Shown piece after piece: positions 25,916 through 33,677 of a stretch of DNA of 64,000 bases; the stretch's first letter is position 1; each line of letters starts with the position of its first letter. The stretch covers positions 62,001 to 126,000 of the forward strand of contig JANXBH010000002.1 of NCBI GenBank assembly GCA_025060695.1, written 5' to 3'. The notes beneath the pieces are model-generated. The model saw only the letters and a program-made list of their open reading frames with translations. It did no database searches and was not told the DNA's origin. The DNA comes from Caldifarciminota bacterium. GTDB taxonomy: Bacteria; Hydrothermota; Hydrothermia; LBFQ01; DSFT01. The position numbers and the translations under genes are program-made.

Positions 25916-26561
25916 AAAGACTTATAACCTGTCCTTTCACCATATATGCTTCATCTGAACATAAGTATGCTAAAAACTTTCCTACATCTTCAGCACTTAT
26001 ATCTTTTCCAACTGTAGGAAGCAAAACTTCATTTATTCTAATTTTATACTCCTTTAACTCCTCAGATAATACCTTTGTTAGCATAATCTCACCTGCACCT
26101 GCAATAGAAATTAAACCTGCGTTTTTTAACGGTACATTTGCATGGAACCCACCAATGAGAACATATATACCCTCATTTCTCTCTACCATGTATTTTAAAA
26201 ATGTTTTTGCACAAATGAAATGAGTAGTTAATCTATCAAACATTACATTTTCGTATGTTTTTAAATCCAAATCTATAATTCTAGCTCCTTCCCACCAACT
26301 TCCGATTGAAGCTATTACTACATCAATTCTATTAAAGCTCTTTAATATCTCATCCCTTATCCTTATGGCATCCAATTCATCTCCTATATTTCCATGAATA
26401 AGAAACAAGTTTTCAAAATCTTCTCTTAGCTTATCTAACTTTTCCTTAAATCTTGATGAAGTAATAACTTTTGCTCCCTCATCTAAAAAGACTTTTATAA
26501 TACCTCTTCCTACTTTCCCGCTACCACCTGCAATATAAACAACCTTATCCTTTAGTTTCAT
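25905..26561 (-). CDS. Short-chain dehydrogenase/reductase
   Basis: About 218 aa. Glycine-rich Rossmann loop VVYIAGGSGKVGRGII near the N-terminus, then the region VVIASIGSWWEGARI in place of the usual NNAG. IYVLIGGFHANVPLKNAGLI and SIAGAGEIMLTKVLSEELK stand where the catalytic Ser-Tyr-Lys usually lies; the canonical YxxxK is not obvious, so catalysis is uncertain. I chose ATG 26561 because the -10 box (26569-26574) ends only one base before the alternative ATG 26567. First gene of the operon with nfi, queE and archease. Confidence 0.78.
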   Translation of the reverse strand: MKLKDKVVYIAGGSGKVGRGIIKVFLDEGAKVITSSRFKEKLDKLREDFENLFLIHGNIGDELDAIRIRDEILKSFNRIDVVIASIGSWWEGARIIDLDLKTYENVMFDRLTTHFICAKTFLKYMVERNEGIYVLIGGFHANVPLKNAGLISIAGAGEIMLTKVLSEELKEYKIRINEVLLPTVGKDISAEDVGKFLAYLCSDEAYMVKGQVISLYGH

Positions 26562-26568
26562 AATCATA

Positions 26569-26574
26569 ATTTTA
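26569..26574 (-). promoter_or_regulatory. -10 box for SDR-nfi-queE-archease operon
   Basis: Minus-strand CCTTAAAATTATGATT. Gap is one base to ATG 26567 but seven to ATG 26561, so the second ATG is preferred. Confidence 0.58.
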
Positions 26575-26578
26575 AGGC

Positions 26579-27139
26579 TTATAGAATTTTAGTAGTATCT
26601 ACCAAAAATATCACTTCTTTAAATCCAAAGCTTTTTATTAATTCCTTTAGAATTCTTCTTGCATTATCAACGGCAATTTTCTTAAAGTTGTCTTTTTCTA
26701 AGTCTTCCAATATAGCAATTTTTCCTTTTTGCAAGCTCTCGTTTATAAGTGCAATTCTATCACAAAAAAGAGTATTTTCTTTAAAAACTCTATGCGACTC
26801 AATTGAAACATCAAAATGAACATCTGGAACTGTTATATATACTGTATCCTCCTTAATCTTTATGTTGTCTTTTTTAACATTTTCTAAGTCTAAATAAGCT
26901 ATAACTATACCTTTTATAACAAGCGTTATACTACAAAAGTTTTCCTTCTTGTTCTTTACTATTTTTTGATATGGTATGGATAGTGAGCCTATTTTTTGAA
27001 TTTTTTTAGCAGATGAAATTACTACATCTATATTTTGCACTTTTACTTGGTTCTTAAATTCTGAATAAAGTAGAATTAATATTACAAATGCCAATATTGA
27101 TACATGTATTATATTTAGATTTTTTAATTTATTTTTCAA
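26579..27139 (-). CDS. Membrane-anchored DUF4230-like protein
   Basis: About 186 aa. One N-terminal membrane helix (VSILAFVILILLYSEF), then an outside domain: FCSITLVIKGIVIAYLDLEN, VYITVPDVHFDVSIES and a conserved helical end with VDNARRILKELIKSFGFKEV. This strand order fits DUF4230 proteins, whose function is unknown. I chose the TTG at 27139 because AAGGAGG (27146-27152) lies six bases upstream; a longer frame from 27169 is possible. It overlaps the lipoprotein gene upstream, which looks like a shorter relative. Confidence 0.6.
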   Translation of the reverse strand: MKNKLKNLNIIHVSILAFVILILLYSEFKNQVKVQNIDVVISSAKKIQKIGSLSIPYQKIVKNKKENFCSITLVIKGIVIAYLDLENVKKDNIKIKEDTVYITVPDVHFDVSIESHRVFKENTLFCDRIALINESLQKGKIAILEDLEKDNFKKIAVDNARRILKELIKSFGFKEVIFLVDTTKIL

Positions 27140-27638
27140 AAACCGCCTCCTTCTTAAAATTTGAAACAAAAGCGGAGAGAAATTCTTTTAACCTATCTCT
27201 CAGTTCGGACTGAATTTGAGAATCTGTTTCCATTAATGATAAATAAGCCCTTAAACTATCTTGAGCTATCTTTTCCACTTCCCTTCTGTTTTTTTGTGCA
27301 CTAAGACTATAAAATAAAACATCTTCGTCATAGTTAGCAAGTTGAACATCATAATTACATACTTTAGCTTTTGGTAATTCTGAAAATATAACTTTTTTAC
27401 CTTCAATTTTGTATTTTAAATCCTCAAGATTTACACAAAACCTTACATATGCTATTAGCTCAACTAAAAATCTATTCTCACCTATAAGCTTTGGAAAAGC
27501 TATATCCATGACGTACCTTGTCTTATACTCCATTAGGTATAGCTCCTTTATTTCTTTAATTTCATCAATTTTATCACTTTCCTCTCTACAAGCATAAAAA
27601 GTAAAAAAACATAGAAATAACAAATTCAATTGTTTCAT
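27129..27638 (-). CDS. Putative lipoprotein, possible DUF4230 relative
   Basis: 169 aa. A lipoprotein signal is clear: MKQLNLLFLCFFTFYACREE with the lipobox Cys at 17. The body (YKTRYVMDIAFP, LVELIAYVRFCVNLEDLKYK, VIFSELPKAKVCNYDVQL and a long C-terminal helix) parallels the layout of the next gene, which suggests tandem relatives: one lipid-anchored, one helix-anchored. Function unknown. A -10 box (27646-27651) lies seven bases before the ATG. It is divergent from lemA. Confidence 0.6.
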   Translation of the reverse strand: MKQLNLLFLCFFTFYACREESDKIDEIKEIKELYLMEYKTRYVMDIAFPKLIGENRFLVELIAYVRFCVNLEDLKYKIEGKKVIFSELPKAKVCNYDVQLANYDEDVLFYSLSAQKNRREVEKIAQDSLRAYLSLMETDSQIQSELRDRLKEFLSAFVSNFKKEAVFEK

Positions 27639-27645
27639 TAAATAA

Positions 27646-27651
27646 ATTTTA
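27646..27651 (-). promoter_or_regulatory. -10 box for DUF4230-like pair
   Basis: Minus-strand TTTACTTTAAAATTTATTTA, gap seven bases to ATG 27638; no ribosome binding site. Confidence 0.62.
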
Positions 27652-27692
27652 AAGTAAATAGTCGCTATAACTGCTTTAAACTTTGAAAAATT

Positions 27693-28283
27693 ATGAGAGG
27701 ATTTTTAATACTTTTAGGATTTTTTCTTCTTTTACTTTTTATTTTGATATTTCCAGTTATATCATTTTACAATGGTGCTATTAGTAAAAGAGAAGCAATT
27801 AAAAATCAGTTTTCTCAAATAGATGTTGTATTAAAAAGAAGATACGACCTAATACCTAATCTTATTCAAAGTGTAAAAGGAGTAGCTATACAAGAGCAAG
27901 AAGTATTTTTAAAAATAGCAGAAGCAAGAACTAAATATGGTTCTGCTATTACACCAGATGATAAAATAAAGGCAGCCAATGAATTAGAAGGATTACTATC
28001 TAGACTTTTAGTGATAGTGGAAAATTATCCGCAACTTAGGTCATCTGAAAGTTTTTTAAAGCTTATGGATGAGTTAGCAGGGACAGAAAATAGAATTTCA
28101 GTTGAAAGAAGAAGATATAATGAACTTGTAAGAGAATACAATACTTTTATTAAAACTTTTCCAAACAATATGTTAACAAAATTCTTTGGTTTTTCAGAGG
28201 CACAATATCTTGAAACACCAGAAGCAGAAAAAGAAGTACCAAAAGTTAATTTTGAAGATTTACGAGGAGGAACAAAAAAGTGA
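27693..28283 (+). CDS. lemA: LemA-family membrane protein
   Basis: 196 aa. N-terminal membrane helix (GFLILLGFFLLLLFILIFPV), then the LemA helical bundle: QIDVVLKRRYDLIPNLIQSV, KIAEARTKYGSA, RLLVIVENYPQLRSSESF, LMDELAGTENRISVERRRYN and YNTFIKTFPNNM. LemA proteins are widespread; their role is poorly understood. A weak -10-like TAAACT (27677-27682) lies ten bases upstream. The stop overlaps the GTG of the SAM synthetase gene. Confidence 0.95.
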   Translation: MRGFLILLGFFLLLLFILIFPVISFYNGAISKREAIKNQFSQIDVVLKRRYDLIPNLIQSVKGVAIQEQEVFLKIAEARTKYGSAITPDDKIKAANELEGLLSRLLVIVENYPQLRSSESFLKLMDELAGTENRISVERRRYNELVREYNTFIKTFPNNMLTKFFGFSEAQYLETPEAEKEVPKVNFEDLRGGTKK

Positions 28284-29455
28284 TCAAAGTAGAAACTTTG
28301 GACTTTCCTTATATTGGTGAGCAAGAAGTAGAGATTGTAGAAAGGAAAGGTATAGGACATCCAGATACTATGTGCGATAATATTGCTGAAAATCTTAGTA
28401 TAGAGCTTTCAAGGTATTATTATGAAAATTTTGGCAAGATTTATCATCATAATGTAGATAAAGCAGTTCTAATAGGAGGTAGAGCAGTTCCTAAGTTTGG
28501 AGGCGGAGAACTATTAGAGCCTATAGAAATAAAAGTAGTTGGTAGAGCAATTTTAGAAGTGAGCGGAAAAGAAATACCAATAAGAGAAATATATGAAAAG
28601 AGTGTAAAAAGTTTCATAAAAAATAACTTCAAGGTTCTTGATCCTGAAAACCATATTAAATTGGAATATAAATTAAGACCGGGAAGTATTGATCTAATTG
28701 AGGTTTTTAATAGGAGAAATAGCGAAGTTCCTGAAGCTAACGACACATCATTTGGTGTAGGGTATGCTCCATTTTCAAAACTTGAAAGTATTGTATATGG
28801 CATAGAAAGGTTATTATATAGTCTTAGAGAAAATCATCCATTTATTGGAGAGGATATTAAGGTAATGGGAGTAAGGCTCAAAAACCATATAAAAATTACA
28901 ATTGCACTTGCCTTCATAGACAAGTATGTAGAAAACATAGATGACTATATAGAAAAGAAAAAATTAATAAAAGATATTATTTTATATAACTTTGGTGATG
29001 AAATAGAGGTTTTCATAAATACTGCTGACAATTTTGAAAGTGGAGTAGTCTATATTACTACAACTGGGACAAGTGCGGAGGCGGGAGATGATGGACAAGT
29101 TGGAAGAGGAAATAGAATAAATGGATTAATTACACCATATAGACCTATGTCATTAGAAGCACCTGCAGGTAAAAACCCCATAAGCCACGTAGGAAAACTA
29201 TATAATATAACCGCAAACAGATTAGCAAATGAAATAGTTAATAGTTTTGATGAGGTAATTGAAGCATATGTTTATATTGTAAGTCAAATAGGAAAACCAA
29301 TTACACAACCTCAGATCTTAAATATAAAATTAAGGACAAAAAATAATAAAATAAGCACAATAAGAGAAAATGTGGAAAGACTATCAAGAAAATACTTAGA
29401 AAGTATTACAGAATTGTGGAAGGAAATACTATACGAAAAAATTGAAATATGTTAA
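28280..29455 (+). CDS. mat: S-adenosylmethionine synthetase, archaeal type
   Basis: 391 aa. Makes SAM from ATP and methionine. It belongs to the archaeal MAT family (COG1812), which shares little with bacterial MetK: VEIVERKGIGHPDTMCDNIAE, HHNVDKAVLIGG, VVGRAILEV, NDTSFGVGYAP, GTSAEAGDDGQVGRGNRING and LITPYRPMSLEAPAGKNP. Such enzymes are rare in bacteria and usually found in deep or thermophilic lineages. The start is GTG in a GTGA overlap with lemA. No metK is seen in the window. Confidence 0.96.
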   Translation: MIKVETLDFPYIGEQEVEIVERKGIGHPDTMCDNIAENLSIELSRYYYENFGKIYHHNVDKAVLIGGRAVPKFGGGELLEPIEIKVVGRAILEVSGKEIPIREIYEKSVKSFIKNNFKVLDPENHIKLEYKLRPGSIDLIEVFNRRNSEVPEANDTSFGVGYAPFSKLESIVYGIERLLYSLRENHPFIGEDIKVMGVRLKNHIKITIALAFIDKYVENIDDYIEKKKLIKDIILYNFGDEIEVFINTADNFESGVVYITTTGTSAEAGDDGQVGRGNRINGLITPYRPMSLEAPAGKNPISHVGKLYNITANRLANEIVNSFDEVIEAYVYIVSQIGKPITQPQILNIKLRTKNNKISTIRENVERLSRKYLESITELWKEILYEKIEIC

Positions 29456-30591
29456 AAAAATACAAATATGCTATAATTGGTGGTGGTTTTGGTGGATTGA
29501 CAAGTGGTTTAAGATTAAGGGACTTTGTGATATTTGAAGCAACTGATAAACTTGGAGGCTGTGGTGGATATTTTATTAGAAATGGTAAAATTTTCAATGT
29601 GGGAGCAACCACAATAGCTTTTATGGGAAAGAATGAATATAGCAAAAAATTTTTTGAAAGTGTTGGATTAAAGCTAGACTTTTTGGAGCACAATAAGGCC
29701 TTTGATATTATTGAAAATGGTAAGATTTACAATAAGATTTCAGAACTAAAATCCAAAGGTATTTTTAATAAGCTATATGAAAACTTTTTTAGTATTATAA
29801 AATACCTTGGACACTTTTTTAATTTAGTAAATGATAAAGAATTTGACGATATATTACTCATATCACTTCAGAGAAAAACCCCTGTATTTAGAATTTTTTA
29901 CGAACTTAGTATAGATTACTATAAAAGTGTATGGGCAATATTTAAAAATGGATATTATGATTTAATTAGTCAAATTGAAAAGAAGCTTATGGAAAACGGT
30001 GAGGTTTTAAAAAATACCAAAGTATTGAAAGTTATTGAAAACAAAATTATTACGAATAATGGAGAATACTACGCAGATAAGATTATATTTAATTTAGACC
30101 CTTGGCAAGTAAATCGCATTTTAGATAAAGAAATTATGAAAGTTCCAAATGAAGAGTTATTTAATGCTATTGTCATTTATCTTGAAATTGAAGAAGCAGA
30201 AAAGCTAAGTAATTTTTACTTTCTTATAAAGGATAACTTTAGAACAATCCACAGTCCGTTCATTTCCATATTTCAAAATGGAACAATTACCATTTCTGGG
30301 CATTATAAAAAATTCTACGAAGATAAAGAAATAGATAAAATACTTGAAATTGTGAAAGATGTATTGAAAATAAAATTTAAGCTTGTTTCCATAGCAGATA
30401 AAAGTGCCTTTGAAAAATATACAAGTAGATATAAAGGATATGTAGGTGGTCTTCCGATTAGTTATAAAAACTTAATATTTTCTCTATATAATGGTAGAAA
30501 AAGGGGAAACTACTACTTCGTAGGAGATTACTACTTTCCACTTCAAAGTCTTCCTAGTAGCATAATTAGGTCTTCTTTTTTTCTAAAGTAA
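29449..30591 (+). CDS. FAD-dependent oxidoreductase (phytoene desaturase-like fold)
   Basis: 380 aa. N-terminal FAD site: YKYAIIGGGFGGLTSGLRL, then IFEATDKLGGCGGYF with the dinucleotide-binding second motif. The C-terminal FYFLIKDN and YFVGDYYFPLQSLPSSI are like the FAD-contact end of CrtI/amine oxidase-type flavoproteins. It is shorter than CrtI (about 490 aa). Substrate unknown. It overlaps mat by 7 bases. The last 26 bases overlap nadB tail to tail. Confidence 0.78.
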   Translation: MLKKYKYAIIGGGFGGLTSGLRLRDFVIFEATDKLGGCGGYFIRNGKIFNVGATTIAFMGKNEYSKKFFESVGLKLDFLEHNKAFDIIENGKIYNKISELKSKGIFNKLYENFFSIIKYLGHFFNLVNDKEFDDILLISLQRKTPVFRIFYELSIDYYKSVWAIFKNGYYDLISQIEKKLMENGEVLKNTKVLKVIENKIITNNGEYYADKIIFNLDPWQVNRILDKEIMKVPNEELFNAIVIYLEIEEAEKLSNFYFLIKDNFRTIHSPFISIFQNGTITISGHYKKFYEDKEIDKILEIVKDVLKIKFKLVSIADKSAFEKYTSRYKGYVGGLPISYKNLIFSLYNGRKRGNYYFVGDYYFPLQSLPSSIIRSSFFLK

Positions 30592-31993
30592 TTTCTCCAC
30601 GTTTTACTTGAAAATAACATAAAAACTTATCATCTTTATTAGGAAAATCTATTCTATAGTGAACTCCCCTACTTTCCTCTCTTCTTAAGGCAAATTCAAA
30701 TATATATTTTATAAGGTTTTCATTCTTTATTTTCTTTAGGGCTCTTTTTAAATTATCTCCATCCCTTATTATGAAACAATATCTATCCAAAAGTTCTCTT
30801 TCCTCGTGTGATACAACATAACTTTCAATATTTTCATTATAGTAAATTTCCCTTAGTTTTACTCTTTTTAACTTTTTTGAAATATCCATAGCACATAATT
30901 TTGCCATTACCAAACACTCAAGTAAAGAATTACTTGCAAGTCTATTTGCACCATGAATCCTTGTAGAGCTTACTTCACCAATAGTATATAAATTCTTTAT
31001 TTCAGTAGTCCCATCCAAATTAGACTTTATGCCACCTATGAAATAGTGTGCGGATGGTTTTATTGGAATTTTATCTTTTGTCAAGTCATATCCGTAAAAT
31101 TTCAATAGGTTATATAAATAACTGTATTTTTCTAATATTAGTCCTTTATCAATGTTTCCTGCATACAAATAAACCTTATTTTGTAAAACAATAGCTCTCG
31201 AGACTTTATCTCTTGTCTCTTTCTCATCTATAAATCTTTCACCTTTTTCATTCAATAATATTGCACCATCGCCCCTTATTGCTTCACTTATTAAAATTCT
31301 TGAATTATCTGGTGCAAAGAATACTGTAGGATGAAATTGTATAAACTCTAAGTTTTCTAAAGTCAATCCACTTTTATATGCTATAAACATTGCATCTCCT
31401 GTTGCAGTGTAAGGATTAGTTGTTCTTAAATAAAGTCCGGACGCTCCACCTGTTGCCAAAACCACAAATTTTGAATATATTCTAAAAATTTCATTATCTC
31501 TTTGCAGTATAACTCCATATACCCTATTATTCTTTACTATTAGACCTAAAAGCTTTGTATTTTCCAAAAAGTTTACCTCTTTTAAACTTTGAATAAGGTA
31601 ATTTGTTAAATTCTTTCCTGTTTGAATACCTCCAGAATGAATTATTCTTGCGACACTATGTCCACCTTCTATAGATAAGCCAATTTCATCATTATCCCTA
31701 TCAAATGGAGCACCCTCATTTATTAGTTCTAATACCACTTCCTTCCCAACATGAACAAACTTTTTAACTCTTTCTTCATCACAAAGACCATCTCCTGCCT
31801 TAATTGTATCTCTATAGTGAAATTCCAAACTATCTTTACTGCCAATAGCAACTGCAATACCACCCTGTGCCCAATACGAATTACTTAAATTTATGCTTCC
31901 TTTACTAATTACAAGTATATTCTTTGTAAATTTTGACAATTTATAAGCACAGAATAATCCCGAAATACCAGAACCTACTATAACAACATCCAC
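30566..31993 (-). CDS. nadB: L-aspartate oxidase
   Basis: 475 aa. Oxidises aspartate to iminoaspartate with FAD, the first step of NAD synthesis. Seen: VVIVGSGISGLFCAYKLSK, NLSNSYWAQGGIAVAIG, GLSIEGGHSVARIIHSGG, VVLATGGASGLYLRTTNP, GDAMFIAYKSGL, FIQFHPT, ISEAIRGDGAILLN, KPSAHYFIGGIKSN and GEVSSTRIHGANRLASNSLL, the full NadB order. The start is GTG, seven bases after a -10 box (32001-32006) that overlaps the stop of the upstream gene. nadA and nadC are not in the window. Confidence 0.95.
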   Translation of the reverse strand: MDVVIVGSGISGLFCAYKLSKFTKNILVISKGSINLSNSYWAQGGIAVAIGSKDSLEFHYRDTIKAGDGLCDEERVKKFVHVGKEVVLELINEGAPFDRDNDEIGLSIEGGHSVARIIHSGGIQTGKNLTNYLIQSLKEVNFLENTKLLGLIVKNNRVYGVILQRDNEIFRIYSKFVVLATGGASGLYLRTTNPYTATGDAMFIAYKSGLTLENLEFIQFHPTVFFAPDNSRILISEAIRGDGAILLNEKGERFIDEKETRDKVSRAIVLQNKVYLYAGNIDKGLILEKYSYLYNLLKFYGYDLTKDKIPIKPSAHYFIGGIKSNLDGTTEIKNLYTIGEVSSTRIHGANRLASNSLLECLVMAKLCAMDISKKLKRVKLREIYYNENIESYVVSHEERELLDRYCFIIRDGDNLKRALKKIKNENLIKYIFEFALRREESRGVHYRIDFPNKDDKFLCYFQVKRGEITLEKKKT

Positions 31994-32000
31994 TACGAAA

Positions 32001-32006
32001 ATTTTA
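32001..32006 (-). promoter_or_regulatory. -10 box for nadB
   Basis: Minus-strand ATTTTAAAATTTTCGTA, gap seven bases to GTG 31993. It overlaps the stop codon of the HprK-like gene. Confidence 0.6.
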
Positions 32007-32675
32007 AAATAATCTTAATAAATCCTCGCAATTTGAATACATGGTATAATACAAGGGAATTTCTAATAACTTCTTAAAAGTCTCAAAATTATAGACTAAT
32101 GCCCTCGTATTGTATAAACTTTCAAATATAGCCCTTTTTTTATCTTCAATATCCATCTCAAAAAGCACAAGTTTTGAACCATATTTAAAGTTAATATAGA
32201 ACATCTTCTCAATCCTTGCACTATATGCAATTTTTGAAATATCCATAATCTTAAAAGCTGGTGAAAGGTAGCAAAATTCATCTTTTATAAATAATAAATC
32301 CTCAGCAATATAAGAATAACCAAAATCCAATGACTTTCTTAAAATTGTAGTTTTTCCACTTGAAGGAGGTCCTATAAATACAATAGCATTTTTATTATCC
32401 TTTGATATAGCAGATGCATGTAAAATTAAGTTTTCAGTAGAATTTATAGCATAAGCATTTCTCAAAAAATAAATCAGGTTTTGATATGCATTTTCTTTAT
32501 AGTTAACATATACTACTTTCCTATCCTCATGAAATCTTGAAATTCCGTTATAACCTTTAACAAACACTATTTCATCAATACTTTGTGATTTTATTTCATA
32601 AAACCTTAAAAAAGAATTAGTTAAATCAAAATAGGAGCAAATTTTTATATTCTTTGAAAATAGTCTAACTTTCAA
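32004..32675 (-). CDS. HPr kinase C-domain-like P-loop protein
   Basis: 223 aa. NLILHASAISKDN and the P-loop FIGPPSSGKTTILRKSL, then YIAEDLLFIKDEFCYLSPAF, reproduce the HPr kinase/phosphorylase catalytic core as found in stand-alone HprK-like proteins. Those often sit in peptide-modification loci. No HPr or PTS gene is seen, so the target is unlikely to be HPr. It starts with TTG; a -10 box could be 32685-32690 or 32698-32703, the latter leaving an unusual 22-base leader. Upstream of nadB. Confidence 0.7.
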   Translation of the reverse strand: MKVRLFSKNIKICSYFDLTNSFLRFYEIKSQSIDEIVFVKGYNGISRFHEDRKVVYVNYKENAYQNLIYFLRNAYAINSTENLILHASAISKDNKNAIVFIGPPSSGKTTILRKSLDFGYSYIAEDLLFIKDEFCYLSPAFKIMDISKIAYSARIEKMFYINFKYGSKLVLFEMDIEDKKRAIFESLYNTRALVYNFETFKKLLEIPLYYTMYSNCEDLLRLF

Positions 32676-32722
32676 TCTTTTAAAATAATAGTGCTAAATT
32701 TTAAAGTATTTTCTAAATCTTC

Positions 32723-32751
32723 TTGTTAGTTAAAACTCAATACTTTATAAT
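32723..32751 (+). promoter_or_regulatory. Full sigma-70 type promoter of M23-M28 operon
   Basis: TTGTTA at 32723-32728, 17-base spacer, perfect TATAAT at 32746-32751, then a leader with AGGAGGT (32768-32774) six bases before ATG 32781. Confidence 0.75.
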
Positions 32752-32780
32752 TTTCGGAAATCCTAACAGGAGGTCGCTGT

Positions 32781-33677
32781 ATGAAAGGTAAGGACTTAAA
32801 ACTACTCATAAAAATTCACAATTTAAAAAACTCAAAGTCAGTAGTCCTAAAACTTACAACACTCTCAATTAGTATAATGTTTGGTTTCTTTTCAATCTTA
32901 ATATTTTTATTAGTTTTTACGATTTTTACTTCATTTAAATTTGCATTTCTCTACTTAGAAAATATAACTTTAAAAAGGCAAAATCAAAGCCTAAGAAAAT
33001 ACATATCTCAAATAGAAGAAGAAATAAATATAGTAAAAAATAAACTAAAGGACATTTTTGAACTATCCAACAACTTTAGAATTATAGCAGGCATAAATCC
33101 TATACCACAGGATATAAAGTACTTTGGTATAGGCGGATATATTCAAACCAACGATAGCATAAGTAATTTAAAGTTTGAAATAAATAATATAAAAAGACTA
33201 TTAGAACTTGAGATGAAAAATATTAAGGAAGTTGAAAGTATTCTAATTAAAAAGAGAGATGAGCTTTCAAGAATACCAAGTATTCTTCCAGCAAGAGGTA
33301 TAATAGTTTCAAATTTTGGATATAGAAATGACCCATTTACAGGTGAGTGGAAAATGCATGAAGGTATTGATATATCTGCACCAATTGGAACACCTGTGTA
33401 TGCAAGTGCGGATGGAACTGTGATTTTTGCTGGATATAAGGAAGGTTATGGACTTTGTATTGATATTTCACATGGAAATGGTATTATAACAAGGTATGCT
33501 CATCTTTCAAGAATACTTGTAAGTGTAGGACAAAAAGTAAAAAGAAGTGAAATTATAGGTAAAGTGGGCTCAACTGGTCGTTCTACTGGCTCACACTTAC
33601 ATTACGAAATAATAGTCAATGGAACTCCAAAAAATCCTTTAAATTACATAATACTATCGGATGTAGTATATGATTAG
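32781..33677 (+). CDS. M23-family peptidoglycan endopeptidase (LytM type)
   Basis: 298 aa. N-terminal membrane helix (~residues 33-57), a coiled-coil stretch (LEMKNIKEVESILIKKRDE) and a C-terminal M23 domain: IIVSNFGYRNDPFTGEWKMH followed by EGIDISAPIGTPVYASADG with the HxxxD metal motif (H-E-G-I-D), and SHGNGIITRYAHLSRILV and GSTGRSTGSHLHYEI with the HxH. All zinc ligands are present, so it should cut peptide cross-links. It has a full promoter (TTGTTA, 17 bases, TATAAT at 32746-32751) and a Shine-Dalgarno AGGAGGT (32768-32774). Confidence 0.94.
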   Translation: MKGKDLKLLIKIHNLKNSKSVVLKLTTLSISIMFGFFSILIFLLVFTIFTSFKFAFLYLENITLKRQNQSLRKYISQIEEEINIVKNKLKDIFELSNNFRIIAGINPIPQDIKYFGIGGYIQTNDSISNLKFEINNIKRLLELEMKNIKEVESILIKKRDELSRIPSILPARGIIVSNFGYRNDPFTGEWKMHEGIDISAPIGTPVYASADGTVIFAGYKEGYGLCIDISHGNGIITRYAHLSRILVSVGQKVKRSEIIGKVGSTGRSTGSHLHYEIIVNGTPKNPLNYIILSDVVYD

